Shown here piece after piece: positions 32,163 through 40,354 of a stretch of DNA of 41,109 nucleotides. Position 1 is the stretch's first letter. Each line of letters starts with the position of its first letter. Source of the DNA: an uncultured Lachnospiraceae bacterium (GTDB lineage Bacteria; Bacillota; Clostridia; Lachnospirales; Lachnospiraceae); assembly GCA_947628955.1 (NCBI GenBank), contig CANRBX010000021.1:1-41109 (forward strand), read 5' to 3'. The position numbers and the translations under genes were made by a program. Below the pieces are notes generated by a model. The model had not been told where the DNA came from. It did not search any database and saw only the letters and a program-made list of their open reading frames with translations.

Positions 32163-32190
32163 GGGGCGGCGCGCTGCAATGCGCTGCCCC
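32163..32190 (+). other. Stem-loop between binding-protein and permease genes
   Basis: GGGGCGGCGC (32163-32172) and GCGCTGCCCC (32181-32190) pair with one G-U and an 8-base loop, without a T tract. It probably protects the upstream mRNA or reduces permease expression. Confidence 0.6.
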
Positions 32191-32222
32191 GATCCATTAA
32201 CAGAAAGGAGGGGCGTGAGCAG

Positions 32223-33101
32223 GTGAGAAAAAGAAAAGAGTATCTGACCGCAGCGGGGTTTCTGCTGCCTGCAGTTGCCATGATGGCAGTGTTTGTAATT
32301 TACCCTATTATTGACAATATAATACTGTCCTTCCATTCCTGGAATGGGATTTATGGTGCGCCTGAGCCGTTTGTCGGTGCAGAGAATTATATCAAGATAT
32401 TTGAAAATGCCACATTCCGACGTTCGCTGTTAAATTCGGGGATTTTTTTGGCCGTCGGATTTCTGGTTCAGATGCCGCTGTCATTTCTGCTGGCGTTGTT
32501 GGTAGCATCCAAAATCCGGGGGGCAAAAATGTTTCGGACTATCTATTACTTTCCGGTGATTCTGGGAACTACGACTGTGGCTGTCATGTGGAAAAATCTT
32601 ATGAACCCAAACTATGGGGCTTTATTTGAAATCATACGGGGGCTTGGGTGGAGCAAACTGGATTTTGACTGGCTGAATACTCCCTGGATAAACGTATGGG
32701 TGGCTGCCTTGGTTAATTGCTGGAAGTCAGCCGGCTATAATATGCTTATTTTTTGTGCCGGACTGGTGACGATTCCGGATACTCTGCACGAGGCGGCAAT
32801 GATCGACGGCTGTACGGGATGGCAGAGAGTGCGTTATATTACGCTGCCCCTGAGCAAAAATTCTTTCAAAGTCTATGCGATCCTGTGTATTACCGGATGT
32901 ATCAAAACCTTCGATATGGTATGGGCTATGACGAACGGAGGACCGAATGCGACAAGTGCAACCCCCGGAATTCTGCTGTATCTGAACGCCTATTCCTTCA
33001 AACTGATGGGAAGAGGCGCGGCCATTGCAATTATTCTTCTGGTGCTTGGCGTTGTGCTGAGTCTTGGATGCAATCGGATCTTCAGACAGGAAGAATACTG
33101 A
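32223..33101 (+). CDS. ABC importer permease, first subunit (UgpA/MalF type)
   Basis: A 292-residue permease with six predicted helices and the EAA loop LHEAAMIDGCTGWQRVRYITLPL near residue 188. The GTG at 32223 is used as the start, with AAGGAGGGG (32205-32213) about 9 bases upstream. No ATPase gene is present in this operon either, so it would share a general ATPase with the other importer in the window. Confidence 0.91.
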   Translation: MRKRKEYLTAAGFLLPAVAMMAVFVIYPIIDNIILSFHSWNGIYGAPEPFVGAENYIKIFENATFRRSLLNSGIFLAVGFLVQMPLSFLLALLVASKIRGAKMFRTIYYFPVILGTTTVAVMWKNLMNPNYGALFEIIRGLGWSKLDFDWLNTPWINVWVAALVNCWKSAGYNMLIFCAGLVTIPDTLHEAAMIDGCTGWQRVRYITLPLSKNSFKVYAILCITGCIKTFDMVWAMTNGGPNATSATPGILLYLNAYSFKLMGRGAAIAIILLVLGVVLSLGCNRIFRQEEY

Positions 33102-33112
33102 CAGGGGGTGAG

Positions 33113-33946
33113 ATGTTGACAAAGAGAAATGCAAAAAAAACTGTTATTTACATTCTGGCTGTCGTATGGCTTTTGACATCACTTATGCCTCTGATTTATG
33201 CAATTATGACTTCCCTGAAAACAAATGAAGAAATTTACAGAAGCGCACTGCAGCTTCCGAAATCCTGGCTGATTGAAAATTATATTACGGCTAATCAGTT
33301 AGGACATTCGGTAAGATCGATCGGAAATTCTCTGTTTGTCTCGCTTATGACGACGGTAGGAGAGATTGTTGTCGCGATGCTGGCCTCCTATGCAATATCG
33401 AGAAAAAGCCATATTTTTTTCGTGCGTCATGCATATATGCTTTTTGTAGCGGGTGTGATGATTCCCATTCATTCTACATTGATTCCCATCTCGTCCATGG
33501 CAGCGAATCTGGGGATGAAAAACAGTTTTTTTTACCTGATCATGGTGTATATCTGTTTTAATCTTGCGCAGGGCGTTTTCCTTTTTACAGGATTTCTGAA
33601 TTCTGTCAGCAGGGAGATTGACGAGGCAGCCATTATTGACGGCTGCGGGGATATTCAGCTTCTGGGAAGGGTTTTGCTTCCCATCTGCAAGCCGATTATA
33701 GCTACTGAAGCGATCTTTTCTTTTATGTATGCCTATGGAGAACTGATTTTTTCTCTGACGCTGATCTCAGATTCCGGAAAGTATACGGTGCCCCGGGCAA
33801 TGCTTTCGTTCTGGGGAGAATTTCAGTCGGAGCTCGGACCGCAGTATGCATTTATCGTCATCTCGTCTATACCGACGATTCTTATTTATATCTTATTCCA
33901 TAATCAGATTCAGAGCGGAGTGATGACTGGTTCTGTAAAAGAATAG
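33113..33946 (+). CDS. ABC importer permease, second subunit (UgpE/MalG type)
   Basis: A 277-residue permease with six helices and the EAA loop EIDEAAIIDGCGDIQLLGRVLLPI near residue 165, ending in the typical GVMTGSVKE tail. The ATG at 33113 has AGGGGGTG upstream; the open frame extends further left but overlaps the first permease and has no start signals. It lies 11 bases after the first subunit and 45 bases before the GH29 gene. Confidence 0.91.
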   Translation: MLTKRNAKKTVIYILAVVWLLTSLMPLIYAIMTSLKTNEEIYRSALQLPKSWLIENYITANQLGHSVRSIGNSLFVSLMTTVGEIVVAMLASYAISRKSHIFFVRHAYMLFVAGVMIPIHSTLIPISSMAANLGMKNSFFYLIMVYICFNLAQGVFLFTGFLNSVSREIDEAAIIDGCGDIQLLGRVLLPICKPIIATEAIFSFMYAYGELIFSLTLISDSGKYTVPRAMLSFWGEFQSELGPQYAFIVISSIPTILIYILFHNQIQSGVMTGSVKE

Positions 33947-33991
33947 CGGACAATACAGTCAGAGGCGTAAAGTATACGGAGGACAGGGGAC

Positions 33992-35254
33992 ATGAAAACC
34001 GACAGAACGCACAAAAACTGGTTTCAGGAAGCAAAATATGGATTATTCATTCATTGGGGACTTTACGCAATGATGGGTGGGGTCTTTAACGGCAGGAAGG
34101 TTCCCTATGGGGCAGAGTGGATTATGAAAAATGCAGAAATCCCGCTGGCAGAGTACCGGAAGCTGCAGGAAAAGTTTCTGCCGGTGAATTTTAATGCAGA
34201 CAGCTGGATCAGACAGGCTGCTCAGTGGGGAATGAAATATGTAGTATTTACTGCCAAGCATCATGACGGATTCGCCATGTACGATTCTAAAGTATCTGAT
34301 TACAATATTATGCATACTCCGTTTGGGAGAGACGTCACAAAAGAACTCGCGGAAGCCTGTCAAAAGTACGGTCTGACTTTTTGCGTATATTATTCGCAGA
34401 TGCAGGACTGGGAGAATGAAAATGGCTGGGGAAATACGTGGGACTTTGGAGAAGATGAAAAAAAGGATTTTAAAAAGTATTTTTACGAAAAAGTAAAACC
34501 TCAGGTGAAAGAGCTTCTGGTGAATTATGGAAAAATAGGCCTGATCTGGTTTGACACTCCCTATACTATGCCCAAAGCCCTGTGCCGGGAATTAAAGGAC
34601 TGGGTAAAACAGTGGCAGCCGGAATGTCTGGTAAATGGAAGAATAGGATACGGACTGGGCGATTACCGGCAGATGTCTGATAACGAGATACCGGTTCTGG
34701 CATTTCCGAGACCATGGGAAACACCGGTAACTCTGAATGAGACATGGGGATATTCCAGTGTTGATGAGAATTGGAAGACGCCCCGGGAGGTGATAGAGAA
34801 GCTGGCAGACGTAGCCGGAAAGGGAGGAAACCTGCTGCTGAATATCGGCCCGGACGGTACTGGAAATATCCCGGAAGGAAGTATAAAGGTTCTGGATGAA
34901 GTGGGCGGCTGGCTGAAAGAAAACGGGGAGAGTATTTATGCCACGGAAGCGGTGCCGGATTTTGCATATCAGATACGCTGGGGCAGACTGACTATGCGCC
35001 CCGGCAGGCTTTATCTACATGTGTTCCGCTATCCGGGATTTCCCCATGAAATTATGCTGGCGGGACTTATGACAAAGGTCAGGCGCGTTTATATACTTGG
35101 GACAGGACAGGAGCTGACTTTTTTCCAGTCCTACGAGATTGCGCGTGATGAATACCGTTTTCGCGTGATTCTTCCGCCTGAGTCTGCGGAAGAAAGAGAT
35201 CTTGTGGTCTGTGCGGAAGTAGAGGGACCAGTGGTTCCTCATGAGCTGGTATAG
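33992..35254 (+). CDS. GH29-family alpha-L-fucosidase (cytoplasmic)
   Basis: The 420-residue hydrolase has clear GH29 features: WFQEAKYGLFIHWGLYA (10-26), TAKHHDGFAMYDS (87-99) with the His pair, and the nucleophile Asp188 in LIWFDTPY. It ends with a beta-rich C-terminal domain. There is no signal peptide, so it acts after import. It would remove alpha-linked L-fucose from the imported compound; since L-galactose differs only at C6, an alpha-L-galactosidase-like specificity cannot be excluded. Its place between the importer and dgoD implies that the galactonate carrier is fucosylated or that a mixed glycoside is used. GGAGGACAGGGG precedes the ATG. Confidence 0.9.
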   Translation: MKTDRTHKNWFQEAKYGLFIHWGLYAMMGGVFNGRKVPYGAEWIMKNAEIPLAEYRKLQEKFLPVNFNADSWIRQAAQWGMKYVVFTAKHHDGFAMYDSKVSDYNIMHTPFGRDVTKELAEACQKYGLTFCVYYSQMQDWENENGWGNTWDFGEDEKKDFKKYFYEKVKPQVKELLVNYGKIGLIWFDTPYTMPKALCRELKDWVKQWQPECLVNGRIGYGLGDYRQMSDNEIPVLAFPRPWETPVTLNETWGYSSVDENWKTPREVIEKLADVAGKGGNLLLNIGPDGTGNIPEGSIKVLDEVGGWLKENGESIYATEAVPDFAYQIRWGRLTMRPGRLYLHVFRYPGFPHEIMLAGLMTKVRRVYILGTGQELTFFQSYEIARDEYRFRVILPPESAEERDLVVCAEVEGPVVPHELV

Positions 35255-35300
35255 ATATCGGCAACTGCCAACGAATACAGAGAATAAAGGAGGAAAAGGA

Positions 35301-36449
35301 ATGAAAATCACAAAAATGACATTGATCAAGGTACCGCCGCGGTGGCTGTTCCTGAAAGTGGACACAGATGAAGGATACACCGGATGGGGTGAGCCGATTA
35401 CAGAGGGACGGGCTGATACAGTAAAGACGGCGGTTGAGGAATTTGCAGATTATCTGGTTGGAAAGGATCCCAGGACAATCGAGGATCACTGGCAGTATAT
35501 GTACCGCAGTGGTTTTTACCGCGGCGGCCCGGAGGTGATGAGCGCCATATCCGGTATAGATCAGGCTTTGTGGGATATCAAAGGCAAGTATTATAATGCC
35601 CCGGTTTATGACCTTCTGGGCGGCGCGTGCCGTGACAAAATATGGATATACCGCTGGGTCGGCGGAGACAGGCCGCATGATGTGGCGACAGATGCAGAGG
35701 CAGCCATGAAGGAAGGCTATTCTGCAGTCAAGATGAATTGTACGGAGGAAATGAATTATATTGACTCCTTCGCAAAAATAGATGCGGCCTGTGAGCGGAT
35801 CGCCGCCATAAGAGACAAAGTCGGCTATAAGCTGGACATCGCAGTGGATTTTCACGGGCGCTGCCACAAAACAATGGCAAAGGTTCTGGCGAAGGAAATT
35901 GATCAGTTTAAACTGATGTTTATTGAAGAACCTGTACTTCCACAGAACAATGAGGCGCTTCGGGAAATCGCGAAGCACACGTCAACTCCGATTGCTACTG
36001 GGGAACGGATGTTTTCAAGATGGGATTTTAAAAATGTTCTGGAAGCAGGATACGTAGATATCATACAGCCGGATTTGTCACATGCAGGAGGAATTACAGA
36101 GTGCAAAAAGATAGCGGCTATGGCAGAAGCGTATGATGTAGCGGTGGCGCCGCATTGCCCGCTGGGGCCGATTGCCCTGAGTGCATGTCTGGCTCTGGAC
36201 AGCTGCACGCCGAATGCTGTGATTCAGGAACAAAGTCTGGGCATCCATTATAATAAGGGTGCCGAGCTTCTGGATTATCTTGCAGACCGTTCGGTATTCG
36301 ATTACAAGGATGGATTTGTGGAACTGAATCGGAATCCTGGCCTGGGAATCACCATGAATGAAGAGTATATTCTGAAGTCAGAAGATAAAGGCATGAGGTG
36401 GAAAAATCCGATCTGGAGAAATGCAGACGGAACCATTGCCGAATGGTAA
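35301..36449 (+). CDS. dgoD: D-galactonate dehydratase
   Basis: This 382-residue enolase-superfamily enzyme converts D-galactonate to 2-keto-3-deoxygalactonate. It has the same length as E. coli DgoD and keeps its catalytic set at the same numbers: metal ligands Asp183, Glu209 and Glu235, the general acid His185 (DFHGR) and the base His285 (APHCPLGP). Long identical stretches include ERMFSRWDFK-like and QPDLSHAGGITEC. This makes D-galactonate the likely substrate, with the Eda-type and DgoK enzymes acting next. AAAGGAGG lies 7 bases before the ATG. It is the last gene of the rightward operon. Confidence 0.95.
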   Translation: MKITKMTLIKVPPRWLFLKVDTDEGYTGWGEPITEGRADTVKTAVEEFADYLVGKDPRTIEDHWQYMYRSGFYRGGPEVMSAISGIDQALWDIKGKYYNAPVYDLLGGACRDKIWIYRWVGGDRPHDVATDAEAAMKEGYSAVKMNCTEEMNYIDSFAKIDAACERIAAIRDKVGYKLDIAVDFHGRCHKTMAKVLAKEIDQFKLMFIEEPVLPQNNEALREIAKHTSTPIATGERMFSRWDFKNVLEAGYVDIIQPDLSHAGGITECKKIAAMAEAYDVAVAPHCPLGPIALSACLALDSCTPNAVIQEQSLGIHYNKGAELLDYLADRSVFDYKDGFVELNRNPGLGITMNEEYILKSEDKGMRWKNPIWRNADGTIAEW

Positions 36450-36472
36450 TTCCATAAAGATATATCAAAAAG

Positions 36473-36494
36473 AACTGCCGTTTGAGGCAGAGTT
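36473..36494 (+). terminator. Weak terminator candidate after dgoD
   Basis: AACTGCC and GGCAG(AG)TT pair with a small bulge around a TTTGA loop, followed by a short AT-rich stretch. The rest of 36495-36637 holds no gene that I can support; a 60-codon open frame there has no start signals. Confidence 0.3.
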
Positions 36495-36637
36495 TATAAA
36501 ACAGGACAGCATAATCTTCGGGGAAGGGCGCGGCCTGCGGGCTGCGCTGTTTCTCTGTTTATGGGACGGACAGACCCTGCTGGGCGTGCAGGAGATATTA
36601 TGATGGTCAGAAGGATGCCGCTTTTCTTTCTCCCGGC

Positions 36638-36666
36638 TTGACAAGTGCGAAATGGACGCGCATAAT
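36638..36666 (+). promoter_or_regulatory. Promoter of the AAA/DUF4143 ATPase gene
   Basis: TTGACA (36638-36643) and CATAAT (36661-36666) with a 17-base spacer. The expected transcription start (about 36673) falls within the first 33-bp repeat. Confidence 0.75.
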
Positions 36667-36668
36667 TA

Positions 36669-36781
36669 AGAAAAACGTCGCAAAACAAGCTTTAAATATA
36701 TAGAAAAACGTCGCAGAACGAGCCGTGAATGTATAGAAAAACGTCGCAGAACGATCTGCGAATGCACGGAAAAACGTCGCA
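36669..36781 (+). repeat. Tandem 33-bp repeats between promoter and ATPase gene
   Basis: Full copies lie at 36669-36701, 36702-36734 and 36735-36767, with a partial fourth at 36768-36781. All begin with (A/G)GAAAAACGTCGCA followed by a variable half. The 33-base period places each conserved core about three helical turns from the next, on one DNA face. The array runs from the -10 box almost to the ribosome binding site, an operator- or iteron-like position. Confidence 0.88.
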
Positions 36782-36800
36782 CATGCTGGGAGGTATCAAA

Positions 36801-38171
36801 ATGAAAAGAAAGATATGGAGCCGTCTGCAGAAATGGAAGCAGGATCCCGGAAGGAAGGCCCTGATGATCACCGGAGCGAGACAGACAGGGAAAACCTATA
36901 TCATCCGCGAATTTGCCCGGGCGGAATATGAGAGCTTTCTGGAGATCAATTTTATTGAGAACGGAAACGCCGAAAAAATATTTTCAGATGTTTCAGATGT
37001 TGACATGATCATTACGAATCTGACTGCTTATACAAAGGAAACGCTGATCCCCGGAAAAACGCTCATCTTTTTTGACGAAATTCAGGAATGCCCGGCGGCG
37101 CGGACAGCCATCAAATTTCTTGTGGAGGATGGACGTTTTGACTATATCGAATCCGGTTCGCTTCTCGGCGTAAGCTACAAAGAGGTAAAATCTTATCCTG
37201 TAGGGTATGAGCAGACTATGCGCATGTTTCCCATGGATTTTGAGGAATTTCTGTACGCAAACGGCGTAAAGGATGAGACGCTTGAATATCTGAAAAACTG
37301 CTTTAGCGAAAGAAAACCCGTCAGCGCGAGCGTGCACGAAACGATCAGCCGCCTGTTCCGGTATTATGTGATCACAGGCGGCATGCCTGCCGTGGTACAG
37401 TGCTTTGTAGATACGCATGACATAGGGCGCGTTGAAATGATGCAGAAGGACATCCTGGAACTGTACCGTCAGGATATTTCGAGATATTCCAGAGAGGATA
37501 AAGTCAGGATCAGGGATATATTCGACCGGATCCCGTCGGAGCTGAGTGAAAAAAACAAACGTTTTATTCTTGCGAACGTCAGAAAAAGCGCGAGGATGGA
37601 GCGTTATGAAAGCGCTTTTCTGTGGCTGCGCGACGCGGGGGCGGCATTGCCCTGCTACAATATCACGGAACCCAGGGCGCCTCTTGCCCTGAATGAAAAA
37701 AGAAATCTGATGAAGCTTTATCTGGCAGATACGGGGCTTTTGTGTGCGGCGAGCCTTGGAAATATCCAGTTTGAGATACTTCAGAACCATATGGATGTGA
37801 ACATGGGCGGAATCCTGGAGAATGTGTTCGCCCAGATTTTTACCGCGAATGGATTTGATCTTGCATATTTTGACAGGAAGAACAAAGGAGAGGTTGATTT
37901 TATCCTTCAGAGGGGAAAAGAAATCCTCCCGGCAGAAATTAAATCCGGGGGCTCTTATAAAACGCATGCAGCGCTGGACGCACTGCTGGATGCTCCGGGC
38001 TGGAATCTGGAGAAGGCGCTTGTCTTTTGCGAGGGAAACATAGAACAGGATGGAAAGATCCTGTACCTTCCGTGGTATATGGCGATGTTTCTGGAACAGG
38101 AAGAAATACGGGAGCACCTCGTAGTGGACGTAGATCTGAGCGGCCTCGGATACCCGGCGGCCGGTCGGTAA
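36801..38171 (+). CDS. AAA+ ATPase with DUF4143 C-terminal domain
   Basis: The 456-residue protein has Walker A GARQTGKT (25-32), Walker B TLIFFDEIQ (87-95), a sensor-like ESGSLLG, and a C-terminal DUF4143 region with GEVDFILQRGKEILPAEIKSG near residues 363-383, which resembles a PD-(D/E)XK nuclease-like core (Asp, Glu-x-Lys). This family is very common in gut anaerobes and archaea, and no function is established. The ATG at 36801 has GGGAGG 8 bases upstream. The N-terminal extension of the open frame into the 33-bp repeats has no start signal. It is the last gene of the AT-richer block. Confidence 0.9.
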   Translation: MKRKIWSRLQKWKQDPGRKALMITGARQTGKTYIIREFARAEYESFLEINFIENGNAEKIFSDVSDVDMIITNLTAYTKETLIPGKTLIFFDEIQECPAARTAIKFLVEDGRFDYIESGSLLGVSYKEVKSYPVGYEQTMRMFPMDFEEFLYANGVKDETLEYLKNCFSERKPVSASVHETISRLFRYYVITGGMPAVVQCFVDTHDIGRVEMMQKDILELYRQDISRYSREDKVRIRDIFDRIPSELSEKNKRFILANVRKSARMERYESAFLWLRDAGAALPCYNITEPRAPLALNEKRNLMKLYLADTGLLCAASLGNIQFEILQNHMDVNMGGILENVFAQIFTANGFDLAYFDRKNKGEVDFILQRGKEILPAEIKSGGSYKTHAALDALLDAPGWNLEKALVFCEGNIEQDGKILYLPWYMAMFLEQEEIREHLVVDVDLSGLGYPAAGR

Positions 38172-38225
38172 AAGAAGTATCCTGCGTATTTTTCAGATAA
38201 GTTTGACAATACAGAAAAACATGGA

Positions 38226-38254
38226 TTGACGAAAGATGATGAATGGGATAAACT
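38226..38254 (+). promoter_or_regulatory. Candidate promoter of the phosphohexomutase gene
   Basis: TTGACG (38226-38231) and TAAACT (38249-38254) are 17 bases apart, about 90 bases before the start codon. Confidence 0.4.
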
Positions 38255-38342
38255 AAAATTATCTGAGAGTACAAGAAAAAGTATTCAGATTATTGATGTG
38301 CGGAAGCGCCGGGAAGAGTACGCAGGAGAAAGGGAGGACGCT

Positions 38343-39770
38343 ATGATTCAGTTTGGAACGGGCGGATGGAGAGCCGTGATCGGGGATGGATTTACAAGGC
38401 AGAATATTCAGCTTCTGGCAAAGGCGATGTCGATGAAGATGAAGGCGGAGAAGGTCGACGGCGAGGGAATCGTGATCGGCTATGACCGCAGGTTTCTCTC
38501 GAAGGAGGCTGTCAAATGGGCCTGTGAAGTCTTCGCGGCAGAGGGCATCCGCTGCCTGTTCGTGAACCGCTCGTCGCCCACTCCGCTGGTCATGTTTTAT
38601 GTGGAAAAACACCAGATGCATTATGGGATGATGGTGACGGCAAGCCACAATCCGGCCATATACAACGGATTCAAGGTGTTCACCTACGGAGGCCGCGACG
38701 CAAACGAAGAGCAGACCAGAGAGATCGAGGCCTATGCGGCTGAGGCTGAGAAGAACGGCGGGATCGGGATCATCGACTATGAGAAGGCTCATGCGTCCGG
38801 GATGGTGGTCGAATTTAACCCGCTCAACGAATATCTGGACAATATCATTGCGAACATCAACATGCAGGCGATCCGCGACCGCGGCCTGCACATTGTGCTC
38901 GATCCCATGTACGGGGTCAGCCAGACCTCGATCAAGACGATCCTGTCCACCGCGCGCTGTGAGCTCGATCTGATCCATGAGGCGCACGATACGCTGTTCG
39001 GGCGGAGGATGCCGGCGCCGAGCCGGGAGTCGCTGACCGAGCTGTGCACCTACGTGACGGAGATGGAATGCGACCTCGGGATTGCGACGGACGGGGACGC
39101 CGACCGCCTTGGCGTGATCGACGACCAGGGGCATTATCTGACGGCAAACGATATCCTGATGCTCCTGTATTACTATCTCCTGCAGTACAAGGGGTGGCGC
39201 GGACCGGCGGTGCGCAACGTGGCGACGACGCATATCCTTGACCGCATGGCGGAATCCTTCGGCGAGGTGTGCTATGAGGTGCCGGTAGGCTTTAAGCATA
39301 TTTCTTCAAAGATGCAGGAGACCGGGGCGATCATCGGAGGAGAGTCCTCCGGCGGCCTGACCGTGAAAGGGCATATCAATGGAAAGGACGGAATCTATGC
39401 GGCCTCCCTGCTGGTGGAGATGATCGCGGTGACGGGCAAAAAGCTGTCAAGCCTTGCATTGGAGATCCACGAGAGATACGGGAAATCCTGGATGGAGGAG
39501 CGTTCATACCGCTTCCCGGTAGAGCGCACGCAGGAGCTGAAGCGTATTCTGTATGAGGACCGGCTGCTTCCGGATTTCGGGCACGAGACGGAAAAGGTGT
39601 CCTACCTGGACGGCTGCAAGGTATATTTCAAAAACGGCGGCTGGATCATCGCCCGCTTCTCCGGCACGGAGCCTCTGCTGCGTATTTTCTGCGAGATGGA
39701 GGACCAGGCGGAGGCTGCGCAGTGCTGCGAGGTGTTCCGTACCTTCCTGGGACTGCAGCAGACAAAATAA
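38343..39770 (+). CDS. Phosphoglucomutase/phosphomannomutase family protein
   Basis: This 475-residue alpha-D-phosphohexomutase interconverts hexose-1- and hexose-6-phosphates. Visible motifs are the catalytic phosphoserine loop TASHNP (99-104, Ser101), the Mg-binding loop ATDGDADRLG (near 247-256), the sugar-binding GGESSGG, and the phosphate-binding RFSGTEPLLRI near the C-terminus. It lacks residues diagnostic for glucose versus mannose. ATG 38343 follows GGGAGGA; the frame is open upstream to 38226 but without start signals. GC-rich composition returns here, marking the right edge of the AT-rich block. Confidence 0.93.
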   Translation: MIQFGTGGWRAVIGDGFTRQNIQLLAKAMSMKMKAEKVDGEGIVIGYDRRFLSKEAVKWACEVFAAEGIRCLFVNRSSPTPLVMFYVEKHQMHYGMMVTASHNPAIYNGFKVFTYGGRDANEEQTREIEAYAAEAEKNGGIGIIDYEKAHASGMVVEFNPLNEYLDNIIANINMQAIRDRGLHIVLDPMYGVSQTSIKTILSTARCELDLIHEAHDTLFGRRMPAPSRESLTELCTYVTEMECDLGIATDGDADRLGVIDDQGHYLTANDILMLLYYYLLQYKGWRGPAVRNVATTHILDRMAESFGEVCYEVPVGFKHISSKMQETGAIIGGESSGGLTVKGHINGKDGIYAASLLVEMIAVTGKKLSSLALEIHERYGKSWMEERSYRFPVERTQELKRILYEDRLLPDFGHETEKVSYLDGCKVYFKNGGWIIARFSGTEPLLRIFCEMEDQAEAAQCCEVFRTFLGLQQTK

Positions 39771-39801
39771 ATTTTAAGGAATCTCTTTGCAGGAAATCAC
39801 C

Positions 39802-39830
39802 TTGACAAAACGGTTTCCCTCCGTTAAGAT
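39802..39830 (+). promoter_or_regulatory. Promoter of the T-box/valS unit
   Basis: TTGACA (39802-39807), 17-base spacer, TAAGAT (39825-39830). Transcription would begin near 39837, just before the T-box stem I. Confidence 0.85.
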
Positions 39831-39836
39831 AGGAAA

Positions 39837-40206
39837 CATCAGAAAAAGGTGATGAGAAAGAGGAGTACGCGCTGCGCGCCAAAAGAGAGGACTGTCCGCC
39901 GGCTGAAAGGCGGTCCGGGAGAGCGGGTGCGGAAGGTAGCTTTTGAACCGAACGGCTGAAGCCATGCAGGACGCTCTGGGAGAACCGGGATTTTTCTTTC
40001 CCGGCGCAGTCCGGGCAGACATCCTGTCAGGTGTGTAGGCGGTTCCGGGACTTCCCGTTACAGAAGAAAGAGATGCAGGCCGCGGCGCGCAGGTCTTTTA
40101 GGGCATATCCCATATGCCGAAGATCGCCGTGGCGCCTGTAAGAAAAGGTGGTACCGCGAGACATTCGCCCTTTGTATACTTTGCTGTATACAAGGGGCAT
40201 TTTTTT
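39837..40206 (+). ncRNA. T-box riboswitch (tRNA-Val sensing) of valS
   Basis: The leader shows a stem I region with the AGTA loop-E sequence (39864-39867) and, on the 3' side, GGAAGGTAGC. A Val codon GTA (39936-39938) there is the best specifier, though the overlapping GGT cannot be excluded from sequence alone. The T-box motif AAGGTGGTACCGCG (40145-40158) carries the UGGU bulge (40149-40152) that pairs with the A-CCA end of uncharged tRNA. A terminator follows at 40167-40206. Uncharged tRNA-Val would favour the antiterminator and turn valS on. Confidence 0.92.
40167..40206 (+). terminator. T-box-controlled terminator
   Basis: GCCCTTTGTATAC (40167-40179) pairs with GTATACAAGGGGC (40186-40198), with one G-U pair and a 6-base loop, followed by ATTTTTTT. 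It competes with the antiterminator that includes the T-box motif. Confidence 0.92.
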
Positions 40207-40217
40207 CGCGAAGGCAT

Positions 40218-40320
40218 TGAGCCGTGCCATCCGTCACGCAGACGCCCCCGGGAGCCTGCTCACAAAGGGAGGTTTGTGTGGCGGATGACAGGGTGAAAGC
40301 CGCGGCCGGAGCACGGCTCA
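40218..40320 (+). other. Long-range stem between T-box terminator and valS
   Basis: TGAGCCGTGC (40218-40227) and GCACGGCTCA (40311-40320) are perfectly complementary. Within the enclosed region CATCCG and CGGATG (near 40228 and 40283) also pair. It lies in the leader after the terminator, 34 bases before valS, and resembles no known regulatory element that I can name. Confidence 0.6.
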
Positions 40321-40354
40321 GGAATCTATATTGTTGAGGATGAGGAGGAATATT

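Noticed and set aside
32753..33112. Upstream extension of the second galactonate-locus permease
   Set aside because: It overlaps the first permease in another frame. The ATG at 33113 has its own ribosome binding site and begins at a normal permease N-terminus.
36421..36603. 60-codon open frame overlapping the end of dgoD
   Set aside because: It starts inside dgoD in another frame, lacks a ribosome binding site and matches no family that I recognise.
36669..36781. CRISPR array (also considered for 7368-7527 and 19529-19681)
   Set aside because: The repeats are directly contiguous with no unique spacers, and no cas genes are present.
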